From: UBA6623 sp965238125
GTDB lineage: Bacteria > Acidobacteriota > Terriglobia > Bryobacterales > UBA6623
DNA length: 64,000 bases
Assembly (NCBI GenBank): GCA_965238125.1
Contig: OZ250179.1
Coordinates: 1,178,001-1,242,000 of the forward strand
Direction: 5' to 3'
Shown: piece after piece, positions 1 to 9,859 of the stretch
Layout of the letters: every line of letters begins with the position of its first letter
Position numbering within the stretch: position 1 is the first letter of the stretch
The notes under the pieces: generated by a model
Database searches by the model: none
Told to the model about the DNA's origin: nothing
What the model saw: the letters and a program-made list of their open reading frames with translations, nothing else
Made by a program: the position numbers and the translations under genes

Positions 1-2
1 TC

Positions 3-740
3 GAAAGCCACCTCGTCCGGCTGGTCAAAACACTCGAAATCACCCCGCCCGGTTCGGCATCGGACCGCATCCTCGAAATGGGTGCTTACATGCAAATCAC
101 CCCGGCTCTGGCACATCTTCTAGGGTACGGCGAAGTGCGCGGCTGCTACTTGGGCGACCCTGGAAAGACCGATCATGTCGAGGTCGAAACCGGGGACGGC
201 AGAGAGTTCGTCTGCGACATCGATCTGTTCGACGCCGAACGAGACCCCTACCCTTACGGAGACGGGCGTTTTGCCACGGTCCTTTGTTGCGAGTTGCTCG
301 AACACCTCTATGACGACCCGATGCACATGATGGCCGAGGTCAACCGCATCCTCGCGCCCGGCGGTCATCTCGTCTTGTCGACGCCGAATATCTGCAGCCT
401 GCGGGCGGTCGGTGCGATCTTGTTGGGCTACCATCCAGGCTTCTTTCCGCAATACATGCAACCTGACGAGCAGGGGCGGGTCGCCCCCCGGCACGCCCGC
501 GAATACGCGCCACGCGACATCCATGCTCTCCTCGAGGCCGCGGGTTTCGAGGTGGCGCGGCTCGAAACCGGCCCCTACACAACCGACCGCGGCGCCGAGC
601 ACGATTGGGTCAAGCACGTGATCAAGCGCTATGAGTTGCCCGATCATCTGCGCGGCGAGGCGATCTACGCCGTCGGACGCAAGGTCGGCGCCGTCTCCGA
701 GCGCTACCCGGCGGGGCTCTATAGTCAAAGTGAGAGCTGA
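3..740 (+). CDS. Class I SAM-dependent methyltransferase, 5' end outside the window
   Basis: The frame is open from the first bases of the window, so the true start lies upstream; an internal Met at 78 sits inside the cofactor fold and is unlikely to be the start. The visible part holds the glycine-poor motif I region ILEMGAYMQITPAL, a motif around ELLEHLYDDP, and ILAPGGHLVLSTPN, the typical post-motif III strand of class I methyltransferases of the Methyltransf_11/23 kind. It ends 8 bp before the ABC permease and is probably in one operon with it, suggesting a role in modifying or capping an exported glycan. The substrate cannot be read from sequence. Confidence 0.8.
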   Translation, partial: ESHLVRLVKTLEITPPGSASDRILEMGAYMQITPALAHLLGYGEVRGCYLGDPGKTDHVEVETGDGREFVCDIDLFDAERDPYPYGDGRFATVLCCELLEHLYDDPMHMMAEVNRILAPGGHLVLSTPNICSLRAVGAILLGYHPGFFPQYMQPDEQGRVAPRHAREYAPRDIHALLEAAGFEVARLETGPYTTDRGAEHDWVKHVIKRYELPDHLRGEAIYAVGRKVGAVSERYPAGLYSQSES

Positions 741-748
741 CGAAAGCC

Positions 749-1978
749 ATGCAAGCCGCCATCGGTCAAACGCGGCTGGAGGTGGATTCCGCGGCCCGGC
801 GCATCCGTGTGCGGCTTACCGTGGAAAACCAGAACCGCGAAACATGGTCCGCTGAGCAAGGCTTCGCGGCGGCCGCGCAGATCCGCGACGCTGAAAGCGG
901 AACGATGATCGTCGACGGGCCGCGGACCGTGCTCCGTGACGCCGTTCCACCCGGCGAATCGGTCGAACTCGAAGTCGTCGTCGAGTTACCCCGCATCAAC
1001 GGTCGGCTCCACATCTTCGTTTCGCTGCTGCAAGAAGGCGTGGGCTGGTTTTTCGATCACGGGTCCCCGTTCTTTTTGATCGAATGCGAGGTCACCGGCA
1101 ACGACGTTCGCGTCACCCGCGAAACCGTGACCACCTCGGCCGCTCTCCGGATCCGCCGTCTGGCTCGCTCCGCGAAACGCGCGTTCTCCTATCCACTGTT
1201 GATTTTTTCGCGACACGGGTCGCTGATACGCTCGATGGTGCGTCGAGACATCCTGGGCCGATACCGGGGGTCGCACGCGGGGCTGTTTTGGACCGTGATC
1301 CATCCCTTGCTGCTGATGCTGACCTACTACTTCGTCTTCGGCATCGTCTTGCGAACGCGCTTCGGCGACGACGGACACCCGAGCAATTTCGTCCTCTACT
1401 TCCTGGCCGGCATGTTGCCCTGGCTGGCCTTCAGCGAAGCCGTCGGGAGAGCGCCGACAACAGTCATCGAACACGGCAATTTCGTCAAGAAGCTGGTTTT
1501 CCCAGTGGAGATCCTGCCCGTGACGCTCGTGATCGCCGGGCTCGTCAGCGAAGCTTTCGGCGTGGGGATTTTTCTCGCCGGGATGACCGTCTTCGGACAT
1601 GTCCCCACGGCCGCGGTCTTCTACTTACCGCTGGTCTTGATTCCGCAATTTCTCTTGACGCTGGGGCTGTGTTGGCTCATGGCCGCGTTGGGCGTATTCT
1701 TTCGCGACCTCGGGCAGTTCAGCGGTTTTGTGCTGACGGTTTGGTTCTTTACCACGCCGATCTGCTACCCGGAGGCATCGCTACCCGAAAATTACCGTTG
1801 GCTTTTCGAACTCAATCCAATCTACATTCTCGTGCGCTCGTACCGCGCCATTTTCTTAGAGGCTTCTCCCCCCCCGTGGGAACCCCTCGGTTGGCTGATG
1901 CTCGCGGCGACAATCGTCTTTTTGGTCGGCCACGGGTGGTTCTATAAACTGAAGAGGTCTTTTCCCGATGCGCTGTGA
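749..1978 (+). CDS. ABC-2 type polysaccharide export permease with an N-terminal beta-sandwich-like domain
   Basis: The protein has 409 residues. Residues 1-125 are soluble and beta-rich (NQNRETWSAEQGF, VPPGESVELEVVVELP), resembling the Wzt C-terminal carbohydrate-binding fold. Residues about 150-400 form an ABC-2 membrane domain with six hydrophobic segments, preceded by the amphipathic stretch RRDILGRYRGSHAG typical of O-antigen and teichoic acid exporters (Wzm/TagG). It starts 8 bp after the methyltransferase stop, and the matching ATPase follows at 2230. A usual Wzm has about 260 residues, so the extra N-terminal domain is unusual. It likely moves an undecaprenol-linked glycan across the inner membrane. 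Confidence 0.85.
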   Translation: MQAAIGQTRLEVDSAARRIRVRLTVENQNRETWSAEQGFAAAAQIRDAESGTMIVDGPRTVLRDAVPPGESVELEVVVELPRINGRLHIFVSLLQEGVGWFFDHGSPFFLIECEVTGNDVRVTRETVTTSAALRIRRLARSAKRAFSYPLLIFSRHGSLIRSMVRRDILGRYRGSHAGLFWTVIHPLLLMLTYYFVFGIVLRTRFGDDGHPSNFVLYFLAGMLPWLAFSEAVGRAPTTVIEHGNFVKKLVFPVEILPVTLVIAGLVSEAFGVGIFLAGMTVFGHVPTAAVFYLPLVLIPQFLLTLGLCWLMAALGVFFRDLGQFSGFVLTVWFFTTPICYPEASLPENYRWLFELNPIYILVRSYRAIFLEASPPPWEPLGWLMLAATIVFLVGHGWFYKLKRSFPDAL

Positions 1979-2032
1979 GTGGTGCCGTGAGCCGTGAGCC
2001 GTGAACCGTAAGCCGAAAGGAACCGCACCCAG

Positions 2033-2060
2033 TAGCGACCGGCACTCGTGCCGGTCCTAG
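2033..2060 (+). repeat. 28-bp REP-like palindrome, copy 1
   Basis: It starts TAGCGACCGGCAC, has a TC centre, and ends GTGCCGGTCCTAG. The same framework with different but still paired stem bases occurs on the other strand at 58209-58236 and 58244-58271. Its terminal CTAG is also the left end of the adjoining element. Confidence 0.7.
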
Positions 2061-2131
2061 CCCGCTTTTCTAATCGCGTGGCGAGGCAAAGTGCAGGAGA
2101 GGCCCGTCAGGCGATGAGAAATGCGGGTTAG
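2057..2131 (+). mobile_element. CTAG-bounded MITE-like element, short copy 1
   Basis: The left end is CTAGCCCGCTTTTCTAATCG and the right end complement is CTAACCCGCATTTCTCATCG, giving terminal inverted repeats of about 20 bp. At 75 bp it is an internally deleted version of the 185-187-bp copies at 16986 and 62502. It codes for nothing. Confidence 0.65.
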
Positions 2132-2229
2132 GCCGCCGGTACAACCGGCTCTCAAGCCAATCGCAAACGGTTCACGGCTCACGGCTAACGGCTCACGGTT
2201 CACGGCTCACGGCTCAGGTTCACGACAAC

Positions 2230-3453
2230 ATGCTCTCCGCCCTCAACATCTCGAAGCTCTACGAGATCTACAACCGACCCGCCGACCGCCTCAAGGAAGC
2301 GCTCTGGTTCGGCCGCAAGAAACTGCACCAGGATTTCTGGGCCCTCCGCGAGATCAACGTTGCGGTCGAACCCGGAGAAACCCTCGGCATCGTGGGCCCC
2401 AATGGTTCCGGCAAGAGTACGCTGCTGCAAGTTCTCGCCGGCATCCTGCCGCCGACCAGCGGTTGGGTCTCGCGAAGCGGCCGAGTCGCCGCGTTGCTGG
2501 AGTTGGGCGCCGGCTTCAACCCGGAATTCACGGGCCGCGAAAACGTCTTTATTAACGGCGAACTGCTCGGCCTCTCGCGCGCCGAAACCCGGGCCGCCCT
2601 ACCTGCGATCGAGGAGTTCGCCGGTATCGGGGAATTTCTCGATCGGCCGGTGAAAACCTACTCCAGCGGAATGTATGTTCGTCTCGCATTCTCAACTGCC
2701 ATTCATGTCGAACCCGACATCCTGATCGTCGACGAAGCGCTGGCTGTCGGCGACGCGGCCTTTTCCAGTCGCTGCGTCCGCAAGTTCGAGCAGTTGCAGC
2801 AGCGGGGCGTAACGACCGTTCTCGTCTCGCACGATCTCGGCCTCATCAAACAAGTTTGCAACCGCGCGATTTTCTTGCTCGACGGCCGCATCGAAGAGGA
2901 AGGCGCCCCCTCCGATGTTGTGAATCGCTACGTGGGAAGCGTGTTGGAACTGCCCGTTACCTCAAACGGCGGCGGCTCGACCGAGACGGCCGACAGATCC
3001 CCCGACTCGAGTCCGGGGCATCGCCACGGCGATCGCCTGGCTGAAATCACGGCGGTCGAGCTCTACGACGCCGAAGGACGTCCTCGCCGAACGTTTCAAG
3101 CGGGCGAGCCGGCGCGTCTCCGCATCACGGCTCGTTTTGACCAACCGCAACCGGAACCGATGATCGGCATGTTGATCCGCACCCGCACCGGCATGGACGT
3201 CTTCGGCACAAACACGCGCGAGGAAGACATAGCACCCATTGCCTGCGAAGCCGGCGAATCGATCGAAACCGAATTCGTCTTCGACTGTCGCTTGACGCCC
3301 CAGGAATACACCCTGACCGTCGCCGTGCAGCACCCCGACGGCCACAGCCACGACTGGCTCGACGACGTCCTCACCTTCGAAGTCACGGCCCCCCGCCGCC
3401 CCGCCGGTGTAGCGGACTTGGAGCCCAAGGTCACCTGCCGAAAATCGGGCTAG
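2230..3453 (+). CDS. ABC transporter ATP-binding protein of the Wzt/TagH type
   Basis: The protein has 407 residues. The nucleotide-binding domain (about 1-235) shows Walker A GPNGSGKSTLL, signature YSSGMYVRLAFS, Walker B ILIVDEAL and the H-loop VSHD. Residues about 265-395 form a Wzt C-terminal-like beta domain (GEPARLRITARFDQ, NTREEDIAPI) that in O9a/O8-type systems binds the glycan's terminal modification. It is the ATPase partner of the permease at 749, although a 251-bp repeat-filled gap has been inserted between them. No good Shine-Dalgarno sequence precedes the ATG, which follows the heptamer repeats directly. Confidence 0.9.
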   Translation: MLSALNISKLYEIYNRPADRLKEALWFGRKKLHQDFWALREINVAVEPGETLGIVGPNGSGKSTLLQVLAGILPPTSGWVSRSGRVAALLELGAGFNPEFTGRENVFINGELLGLSRAETRAALPAIEEFAGIGEFLDRPVKTYSSGMYVRLAFSTAIHVEPDILIVDEALAVGDAAFSSRCVRKFEQLQQRGVTTVLVSHDLGLIKQVCNRAIFLLDGRIEEEGAPSDVVNRYVGSVLELPVTSNGGGSTETADRSPDSSPGHRHGDRLAEITAVELYDAEGRPRRTFQAGEPARLRITARFDQPQPEPMIGMLIRTRTGMDVFGTNTREEDIAPIACEAGESIETEFVFDCRLTPQEYTLTVAVQHPDGHSHDWLDDVLTFEVTAPRRPAGVADLEPKVTCRKSG

Positions 3454-3610
3454 CTCCAATACCTTTCACTTACGTGTCCTTACGAAAGAGGAAAAATCAA
3501 ACCGGCGGCGTCGTGGCGCGCCGCTACGGGCCGCTCCGGCCACCCTGTTGAGTAGCGCTGACTCGAGGACGGACACGCTCGGCGGCCCCGGCAGGGGCCC
3601 TGGAATTTAG

Positions 3611-3664
3611 CCCACGGCTTCAGCCGTGGGAAAACGGACACCGAGCGAAAAGCCCCGAAGGGGC
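3611..3664 (+). repeat. Paired REP-like hairpins before a transposase remnant
   Basis: A 20-bp hairpin, CCCACGGCTTCAGCCGTGGG (3611-3630), is followed by GCCCCGAAGGGGC (3652-3664). This two-hairpin arrangement directly precedes the IS200/RAYT start fragment at 3673, as REP elements often do beside their tyrosine transposases. Confidence 0.7.
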
Positions 3665-3672
3665 GCCGGAAC

Positions 3673-3744
3673 ATGGCCCATCCCTTCGCCCCCATCTTGG
3701 TTCACGTCGTGTTCTCGACGAAACAACGACGTAAGAATCCTTAA
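3673..3744 (+). pseudogene. N-terminal remnant of a REP-associated (IS200-like) tyrosine transposase
   Basis: Only 23 codons remain. The peptide includes PILVHVVFSTKQRR, which matches the conserved N-terminal strand of the Y1_Tnp/RAYT family (xxxHxVFSTKxR), and then a TAA follows. The HUH and catalytic tyrosine regions are absent, so it is dead. Identification rests on one short motif plus the REP hairpins in front. Confidence 0.6.
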
Positions 3745-3812
3745 GTGAAGAGGATTGAGGCTTAGCTCACGGTTGAAACAAGCTCTCAGCTAGTCTCGTC
3801 CCAATTGAAGTT

Positions 3813-4397
3813 TCAGATCGGAATTGTGGACTGTGTTCCGGCCGTCGCCGGGGCATCCACTCGTTGCCCGATGACGCGGTCGTAGGCCTCAAGCGCCACC
3901 CCGCCCAGCCGCTTCGCCAAGTGCCGAAAAACCTCCGGCCGGAAATCGACGTCTCGGCTGCGCGGATACTGTTCCAACCGATCACAGAGATGGATCGTGC
4001 ACAAGTCCTCGAAATCACTCGGCTCGACCCCGACCTCGCTCTCCGTAAACCGGTCGATCATCGTGTAGGGGCGCTCGTCGCGGGCAACGGTCGCGTCGAA
4101 CGAAACATAGACGATTGCGCAATTGAGATAAGCCAAGCGCTCGGCGCGCTCCCCGATCAAGTGACGTACTTCCTCGCGCTTCTCCAAAGGCAGGGTGAAA
4201 CCTTGAAAAATCTCCGTCCCGTAGATGGAATGAAACAGCCCGGCGTTGCAAACTTCCTCCGAGCAACTCCAGGCCTTCAGATCTCGATACACCCCGGCCG
4301 CGTGCCCCAAGTAGCTGCCGTCGGAGTGTTCCACATCAGCCGCCCCGATCCGACGTATGTATTGGATGAGGTCGTCGAAGCCCGCGGGGCCGGTCAT
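3813..4397 (-). CDS. HD-like domain protein, probable DUF6817 type
   Basis: The protein has 194 residues. Spaced histidines occur in GSYLGHAAGVYRDLKAW, NAGLFHSIYGTE and LCTIHLCDRLEQY, the pattern of small HD-fold proteins annotated as DUF6817; the family name is recalled, not searched. No signal peptide or membrane segment is visible. It faces the opposite way from the transport genes and is followed downstream by nothing obvious. The reaction is unknown; metal-dependent phosphohydrolase chemistry is only a guess from the fold. Confidence 0.6.
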   Translation of the reverse strand: MTGPAGFDDLIQYIRRIGAADVEHSDGSYLGHAAGVYRDLKAWSCSEEVCNAGLFHSIYGTEIFQGFTLPLEKREEVRHLIGERAERLAYLNCAIVYVSFDATVARDERPYTMIDRFTESEVGVEPSDFEDLCTIHLCDRLEQYPRSRDVDFRPEVFRHLAKRLGGVALEAYDRVIGQRVDAPATAGTQSTIPI

Positions 4398-4519
4398 CCC
4401 TCTAGATTAGTGGAACGCTATCGCGGGTTGGCGAAGAAATCACCGTTACGGTTCCTCGCGATCCGGACGTGACCCCGGATGCGGCGTTGGACCGCGAGCC
4501 TTTTCGCCACGCCTTCCAC

Positions 4520-5374
4520 TCAATCGCCACGCAGTGGATCCTCGCGCCGTTCTTCAAGAAGCCGACCTTCCGGAAGGCGCCACGATTCCCGCTGCGGGGT
4601 GAAAGGCATTTCAAGAACCTTCGGCAGCGCGACATCCTGGGCTTGGGAATAGGCGGGAACGCCGATCGTAATTTGTTCGCTGGGGACATCGAGCCGCAGC
4701 GTCCCGTGAAGTCGATCCCAGAGCGATAAGCCGCTTGACCAATTCGAATCGGCCTCTTCGTGCACGTTGGAATGATGGATCTCATGCATCCGCGGCGTCA
4801 CTAAGACCCGTCCAAGAAGGCGCTCGGTTCGTCCCGAAAGGCGGATGTTCGAGTGGTGGAACAAGATGCAGAGAATCAACCCCGTCTGCCACACCGAATA
4901 CGAAAGCGGCGTCACGCCGATCAAAACGATCTGCGCCGCGCGCCAACCCGCCGAAATGGCAACCTCGCCGAAGTGGAATCGCAGCGCGGTCGAGGCGTCC
5001 ATGTCGCGGTCCGCGTGGTGGGGCTGGTGAAAGCACCAAAGAAACGGCACGCGATGATTGAGAGCGTGCCACAGATAGAGCGTGTAGTCGAGCGCCAGAA
5101 AGGCCAACGGGATTTCCAACCAAACCGGCAGACCCAAGATTCTGACGAGGCCGAACCCCCTCGCCTCCACCCAGGCGGCGAGCGGTCTGGCAAGCGGCAT
5201 CTCCGCGTATTGCACCGCCGCGCCCGCGACCGCCGCCACGGTCAGGTTGCGCGCACTGCGAACCAGCTTCGATTCCTTGGCGGCCCGAGCCGGCGCCCGC
5301 ATTTCTCGCCACAGCAGCCAGCCGCACAAACCGGCAACCAAGGGAATCTTGATCCATCCGGGAACTTCTCTCAT
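4520..5374 (-). CDS. Sterol desaturase / fatty acid hydroxylase family membrane protein
   Basis: With the ATG at 5374 the protein has 284 residues; an in-frame GTG at 5443 would add 23 poorly conserved residues. Histidine boxes HALNH, HQPHH and HEIHHS, plus further His in LFHHSNIRL, form the di-iron ligand set of the fatty acid hydroxylase superfamily. Hydrophobic segments lie near the N-terminus (IKIPLVAGLCGWLLW), LEIPLAFLALDYTLYLW and VLIGVTPLSYSVW. Expected role: O2-dependent hydroxylation or desaturation of a lipid in the membrane. The substrate is not readable from the sequence. Confidence 0.85.
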   Translation of the reverse strand: MREVPGWIKIPLVAGLCGWLLWREMRAPARAAKESKLVRSARNLTVAAVAGAAVQYAEMPLARPLAAWVEARGFGLVRILGLPVWLEIPLAFLALDYTLYLWHALNHRVPFLWCFHQPHHADRDMDASTALRFHFGEVAISAGWRAAQIVLIGVTPLSYSVWQTGLILCILFHHSNIRLSGRTERLLGRVLVTPRMHEIHHSNVHEEADSNWSSGLSLWDRLHGTLRLDVPSEQITIGVPAYSQAQDVALPKVLEMPFTPQRESWRLPEGRLLEERREDPLRGD

Positions 5375-5709
5375 AGACGCCGAGGGCGGTATCCTCGCAC
5401 CTGCTTCCAGCCTAACGCGGTCGCGCCTCTTGCCGTGCGACACAAGCGGTTTTTCCGCGCAAGTGCCTCATTCCGCTCCCACGAAACGTGCCCTCCGCGT
5501 CGCGCCCCCGCTGCCTCTATCATCTTTCTTAAAGGGGCATAAGTGGTTCTATCCACCGAAATATTAAGGTGTAAACCCCACGACAGCACAGTCAATTGTC
5601 TAATAGGCCCCGTTCCGATCTCTGCCTACTCTAATATTGAAGCCGGGGGGAGGCCCTCCGAGCACGACGGACAATTCCGGCTCGTCGTTGCGCTGATTAG
5701 TACACAGTA

Positions 5710-8591
5710 ATGCCTATCGACACGGCCGAAACCGCGGACCACACGAACACTTCCCGCGCCGACGTCGGTCTCGGCCCTCCGCCAAAAGATGTGACTGCCG
5801 CGCTTCCTCAGGCCGGCGCGCTCACCCTTCTCCAGCCTTTGGTTGTGAGCCTGGCGGCCCTCTACAGTCTGATCGCGATAGCCAACCTGCTGCAAACCGG
5901 CTCGATGCTTGGCGGGCTCATCACCGGACTGACGGCGGTGGGGTTCATCGTGCTCGCCTTCGAATTACGGCGCGACCCGTTAAGACGTGGCGACACGAAG
6001 ATCACCGTCGTGCAGATCATCGCCACGCTGGGGCTCAATGCCGTGGCCCATGTCTTGCTGAATCCCTCGCCCTGGCAAGCGGTTCACGCCGTCATCTTGA
6101 CGCTGGCGGCGGGCTGCCTGTTTTCCGGGTCTCGCGGGCTGGCCGGCATGTTGGTTTTCTCGATGGCCGGTTGGGGCGCGAGCGCTTGGTTTGTGCTTCC
6201 CCAAGATGATTGGATCACGGCGTCGCTGGTTGTTTGGGGTGCTGCGGTCGCGGCGGTAGCCATGCACAGGCTGCGCTGTAACCTATCCGCGGAAACCGAA
6301 GCCTTTCTCAAGAGCAGGCGCGACAGCGAACAAGTCTACAAAGCGACGCTGAACGCCATCCCGGGCCCGCTGGCCGTACTCGACCGAGACGGCCGCGTCG
6401 TGTTCGCCAACAAAAAATGGAACCGTTCGAGGGACGCTCACCTGTTCGGGGCCGCCGACGGACCGAAGCCTTTCTCAAGAGCAGGCGCGACAGCGAACAA
6501 GTCTACAAAGCGACGCTGAACGCCATCCCGGGCCCGCTGGCCGTACTCGACCGAGACGGCCGCGTCGTGTTCGCCAACAAAAAATGGAACCGTTCGAGGG
6601 ACGCTCACCTGTTCGGGGCCGCCGACGGAGGCTCCGAAGTCAACTACTTTGCCTGCCTCGGCCGTGCCGCGGAAGAAGGCAACCAACATGCCCGCGACAT
6701 CCGTTTCGGCGTGCGTGCGGTGGTCCTAGGCGAGACACCCGAATTCGCCTACCAATATCCTCACCGCTCGCTGCGGTTCCGTGTCCAGGCAACTCTTCTT
6801 TCCGACGGACCGGACCCGCGCACTCTGGTCGTTTTCCAAGACGTCACTCCCGTGGCTCGCGCCAAACAATCGGCAAAAGACATGGAAGAGCGCTATGCCC
6901 TGGCCTTTCGAACCACCCACGACGGGCTTTGGGACTGGAATCTCAAAACCAAGGAAATTCATTTATCTCCGAACTGGAAGACGATGCTCGGTTTTGCGCA
7001 GGACGGTCGCGTCGGCGTGAACTCGGAAGAGTGGTTGGGCAGGATCCATGCCGACGATGCGCGCGGCCTGCTGGCGAAGCTTTCCGATCACCTCGACGGG
7101 CGCACCAGTGAATTTGAAGGCGAACACCGCATGCGGCACCCGGACGGCAACTACCGCTGGATTCACACGCGCGGCGTCGCCATCCGTGATAGTGACGGTC
7201 GCGCCGTGCGCTTGATCGGGTCCCAGGCCGACATCACGGCACACAAGCGGGCCGAGAGCCTGCGCCGTCTCGACTCGATGTACGACCCGCTCACCGGGTT
7301 ACCCAATCGCTCGCATTTTCGCGGCAAGCTCAAGCAAGCGACTGAAGATACCGGGTCCCGAACCAAAGTTCTCTATGCGGTTCTGTACCTTGACCTCGAT
7401 CGCTTTCAATTGATCAACGACAGCCTGGGGCACACCGTCGGCGATCATCTCCTGCTGGGCATCGCCGACCGCCTCAAGAAATGCCTGCGTCCCGGTGATG
7501 CAATCGCCCGCCTCGGCGGCGACGAGTTCTCTATCCTACTCGAGGACCTCTCCGACGTGTCCGAGGCAACCGACGTCGCCGACAAGATCCAAGCCGCGGT
7601 CGCGCGGCCGTTCAAGGTCGCCGGACAGGAGGTCTACACCGCCGTCAGCATCGGAATCGCAGTCGGGTCGTACGGCCGGGAAATCGCCGGGAATCTCCTG
7701 CGCGACGCCGACACGGCTCTGAACCGGGCCAAATCCATGGGGCGCGCCCGCTTTGAGCTCTTCAACCACCGCATGCACGCCGACGCAAAGGATTTGCTCA
7801 ATATCGAGACGGCTTTGCAGCAGGCGATCGAGCGAGAGCAATTCAGTCTTCACTACCAACCGATCATTGCGCTCGAGAGCGGTCGTATCACCAGTTGCGA
7901 AGCCCTCATACGCTGGCATCATCCCGAGAAAGGTCTTGTCCTGCCGGGTGTATTTATTCCGATCGCCGAACAGACCGGCCTCATCAAGAGCATCACCGAA
8001 TGGACACTGCGGGCCGCGACCAAGCAAATGAAGCAGTGGCAGGACGAAGGTCTGCCCGCGATTCGCGTCGCCGTGAACATTTCCCCTCCCATGCTCAAGG
8101 TTCCCGGGTTCTCGAGTCTTGTGCTGGATATACTGCGCGAGGCCGACCTCGAGCTGCGCTTCCTGGAGCTGGAATTGACCGAAAGCATCCTGATGGAAAG
8201 CGAGCCCGCGACGATCCACCCGCTGGTCGATCTTTCCGCCCACGGTATCGAGATTGCCCTAGACGACTTCGGCACCGGCTATTCTTCGTTGGGTTGTCTA
8301 CAGAGGATTCCAATCACCGCTCTCAAAATCGACGAATCTTTCACGCGCCATGTCTCGATCAACCCGGGCGACGCCGCGATCGCCTCGGGTTTAATCGCGC
8401 TGGCCCACAATTTGAACTTGCGAATTGTGGTCGAGGGAGTGGAAACCCAGGAACAGCTCGACTTCTGCGTTGCGAAGAAATGCCAACAAGCCCAAGGACG
8501 CCTGATCAGTCCTCCGGTTGATGCCGCCGCCTTCCGCGATTTGCTCGCGAAAGCGGCGACCACCCCGGTCCTCGCCACATCATCAGCCTGA
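5710..8591 (+). pseudogene. Membrane-anchored PAS-PAS-GGDEF-EAL protein, frame broken by a 167-bp duplication
   Basis: Reading from 5710, the first part (to 6519) holds about six hydrophobic segments and the start of a PAS domain, then shifts frame. The second part (6417-8591) holds PAS regions (NAIPGPLAVLDRDGRVVFAN; LAFRTTHDGLWDWNLKTK), GGDEF with intact RLGGDEF, and EAL with CEALIRWHHP and DDFGTGYSSLG. Removing one copy of the exact 167-bp tandem repeat rejoins both parts into one frame of 904 residues. Both c-di-GMP synthesis and degradation motifs look intact. Either the gene was recently inactivated, or the duplication is an assembly artefact; internal translation of the cytosolic part is a third option. 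Confidence 0.85.
6296..6629 (+). repeat. Exact tandem duplication, period 167 bp
   Basis: Bases 6296-6462 recur without a difference at 6463-6629. The period is not a multiple of three, so the duplication shifts the reading frame inside the PAS coding region. Confidence 0.95.
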
Positions 8592-8720
8592 CTGGCCGCC
8601 TCGGCTCCCCACGGCCCGCCCAAACGCTCCAAGGGGCGCGTTTGGCGTATAGTCGTTGAGGCCCGTGGCGAGCAGACGGCTCGGCCGCGTTGCGCTATCC
8701 AGCGGACAAAGTGACTTTGC

Positions 8721-9859
8721 ATGCCGCAAGCGAACCTGACTGATCCGGCAACTCAGCGGCTGACCGCTGTGCATTGGGTTTTCCTCGCCATCATCGGCTT
8801 ATTCTGGATAGCCCAGGGCGTCGGTACGCTTCAGATCGCTTATCGCCACGATTTTCTGAACCTCTACACCGGCGCTTCCTTGGCGGCGGAGGGAAGATTC
8901 AGCGAACTTCACGACGTCGACGCGCAGTTCGACCGAGAGCAAGAACTGGCGGGAGAAATCGAGGAGGTCGTTCCTTTCGTTCGTCCGCATTTCTACGCTT
9001 TGGTCTTGGCGCCGCTGGCCTGGCTACCCTACACGACGGCTTTTTGGACTTGGATCCTGTTGCAGACGGCGCTGTTAGTAGGGTGTTGGATCTGGGGCAG
9101 GCGCCGCTTCGGGCCGGATTCATTGATCTTCGCGGCGCTCTATTTCCCCACAATCGGGGGCATTCTAAACGGGCAGGATTGCGTTATTCTGACGGTCCTC
9201 GCGATTGTCGCCTACACGTGGGCCGAGCGCGGCCGGGATCTCCACAGCGGTCTTGTGCTGGGGTTGGGCCTGTTCAAGTTTCACCTGTTCGTGTTTGTGC
9301 CGCTTGCGATGTTGCTGCAACGCCGTCCGAAGATGCTGCTTGGGTTTGCGGTCAGCGGTGCGGTGACGGCCTTGGTTTCGCCGCTGCTCGGCGGACGCAT
9401 CGGCATTGAAAACTACGTCTCTCTGCTGAATAACAAAGAGCTGGAGCGGCTTTCGCCGGCTCCCGAGCGTATGATCAACATCCATGCCCTCGCCGCGAAT
9501 TTCGGGATCGACCACATCGCGCTCGAAATCTTCGCCGTCGTGGTAGTCGCGTTGTTGGTTGTGATCGCGGTGCGCTCGGCGCCGCTGTGGCGCTGGATGA
9601 CGGCGGGATTGCGGGCTCGATCCTCGCCGTCCCCCATGTTTACGCCTACGATGCCGGAATCCTGTTGCCGTTGCTGCTGCTGACCGTGTTTCGGTCGAAA
9701 GATCCGTATTCGCGGTTCTTGGCCACCACTTTCTTGGTGCCGTTGCCCTTTCTTTCGCTCTCGATCGGCCCGCCTTGGACCTTGATTCCGGCGTTAGTGC
9801 TGCTGAGTTTCTTGGCCGCTTTGGCCCGCGAGAGTTACTTGGAGGGCAAGGCGAAATGA
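8721..9859 (+). pseudogene. GT87-like (DUF2029) membrane glycosyltransferase with a frameshift
   Basis: The N-terminal part (8721 to about 9605) encodes repeated membrane segments with the charged loop YRHDFLNLYTGASLAAEGR and the mid motif PTIGGILNGQDCVILTVLA, both typical of polyprenyl-linked-sugar mannosyltransferases of family GT87. The conserved ending SILAVPHVYAYDAGILLPLL continues only in the next frame (about 9605-9859). A one-base loss near 9602-9609 explains the break. Restored length is about 379 residues. Because the homologous ending is well kept, the shift is either recent or a sequence error. Confidence 0.8.

Larger units (their letters stand above)
1981..2226 (+). repeat. Inverted arrays of CACGGYT-like heptamers
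   Basis: The left arm (about 1984-2015) repeats CCGTGAGC/CCGTGAAC units; the right arm (about 2165-2218) repeats the complement, TCACGGCT and TCACGGTT. The arms flank a REP-like palindrome and a CTAG-bounded element. Similar units recur at 25440-25543. There is no coding potential. This gap separates the permease from its ATPase. Confidence 0.7.
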
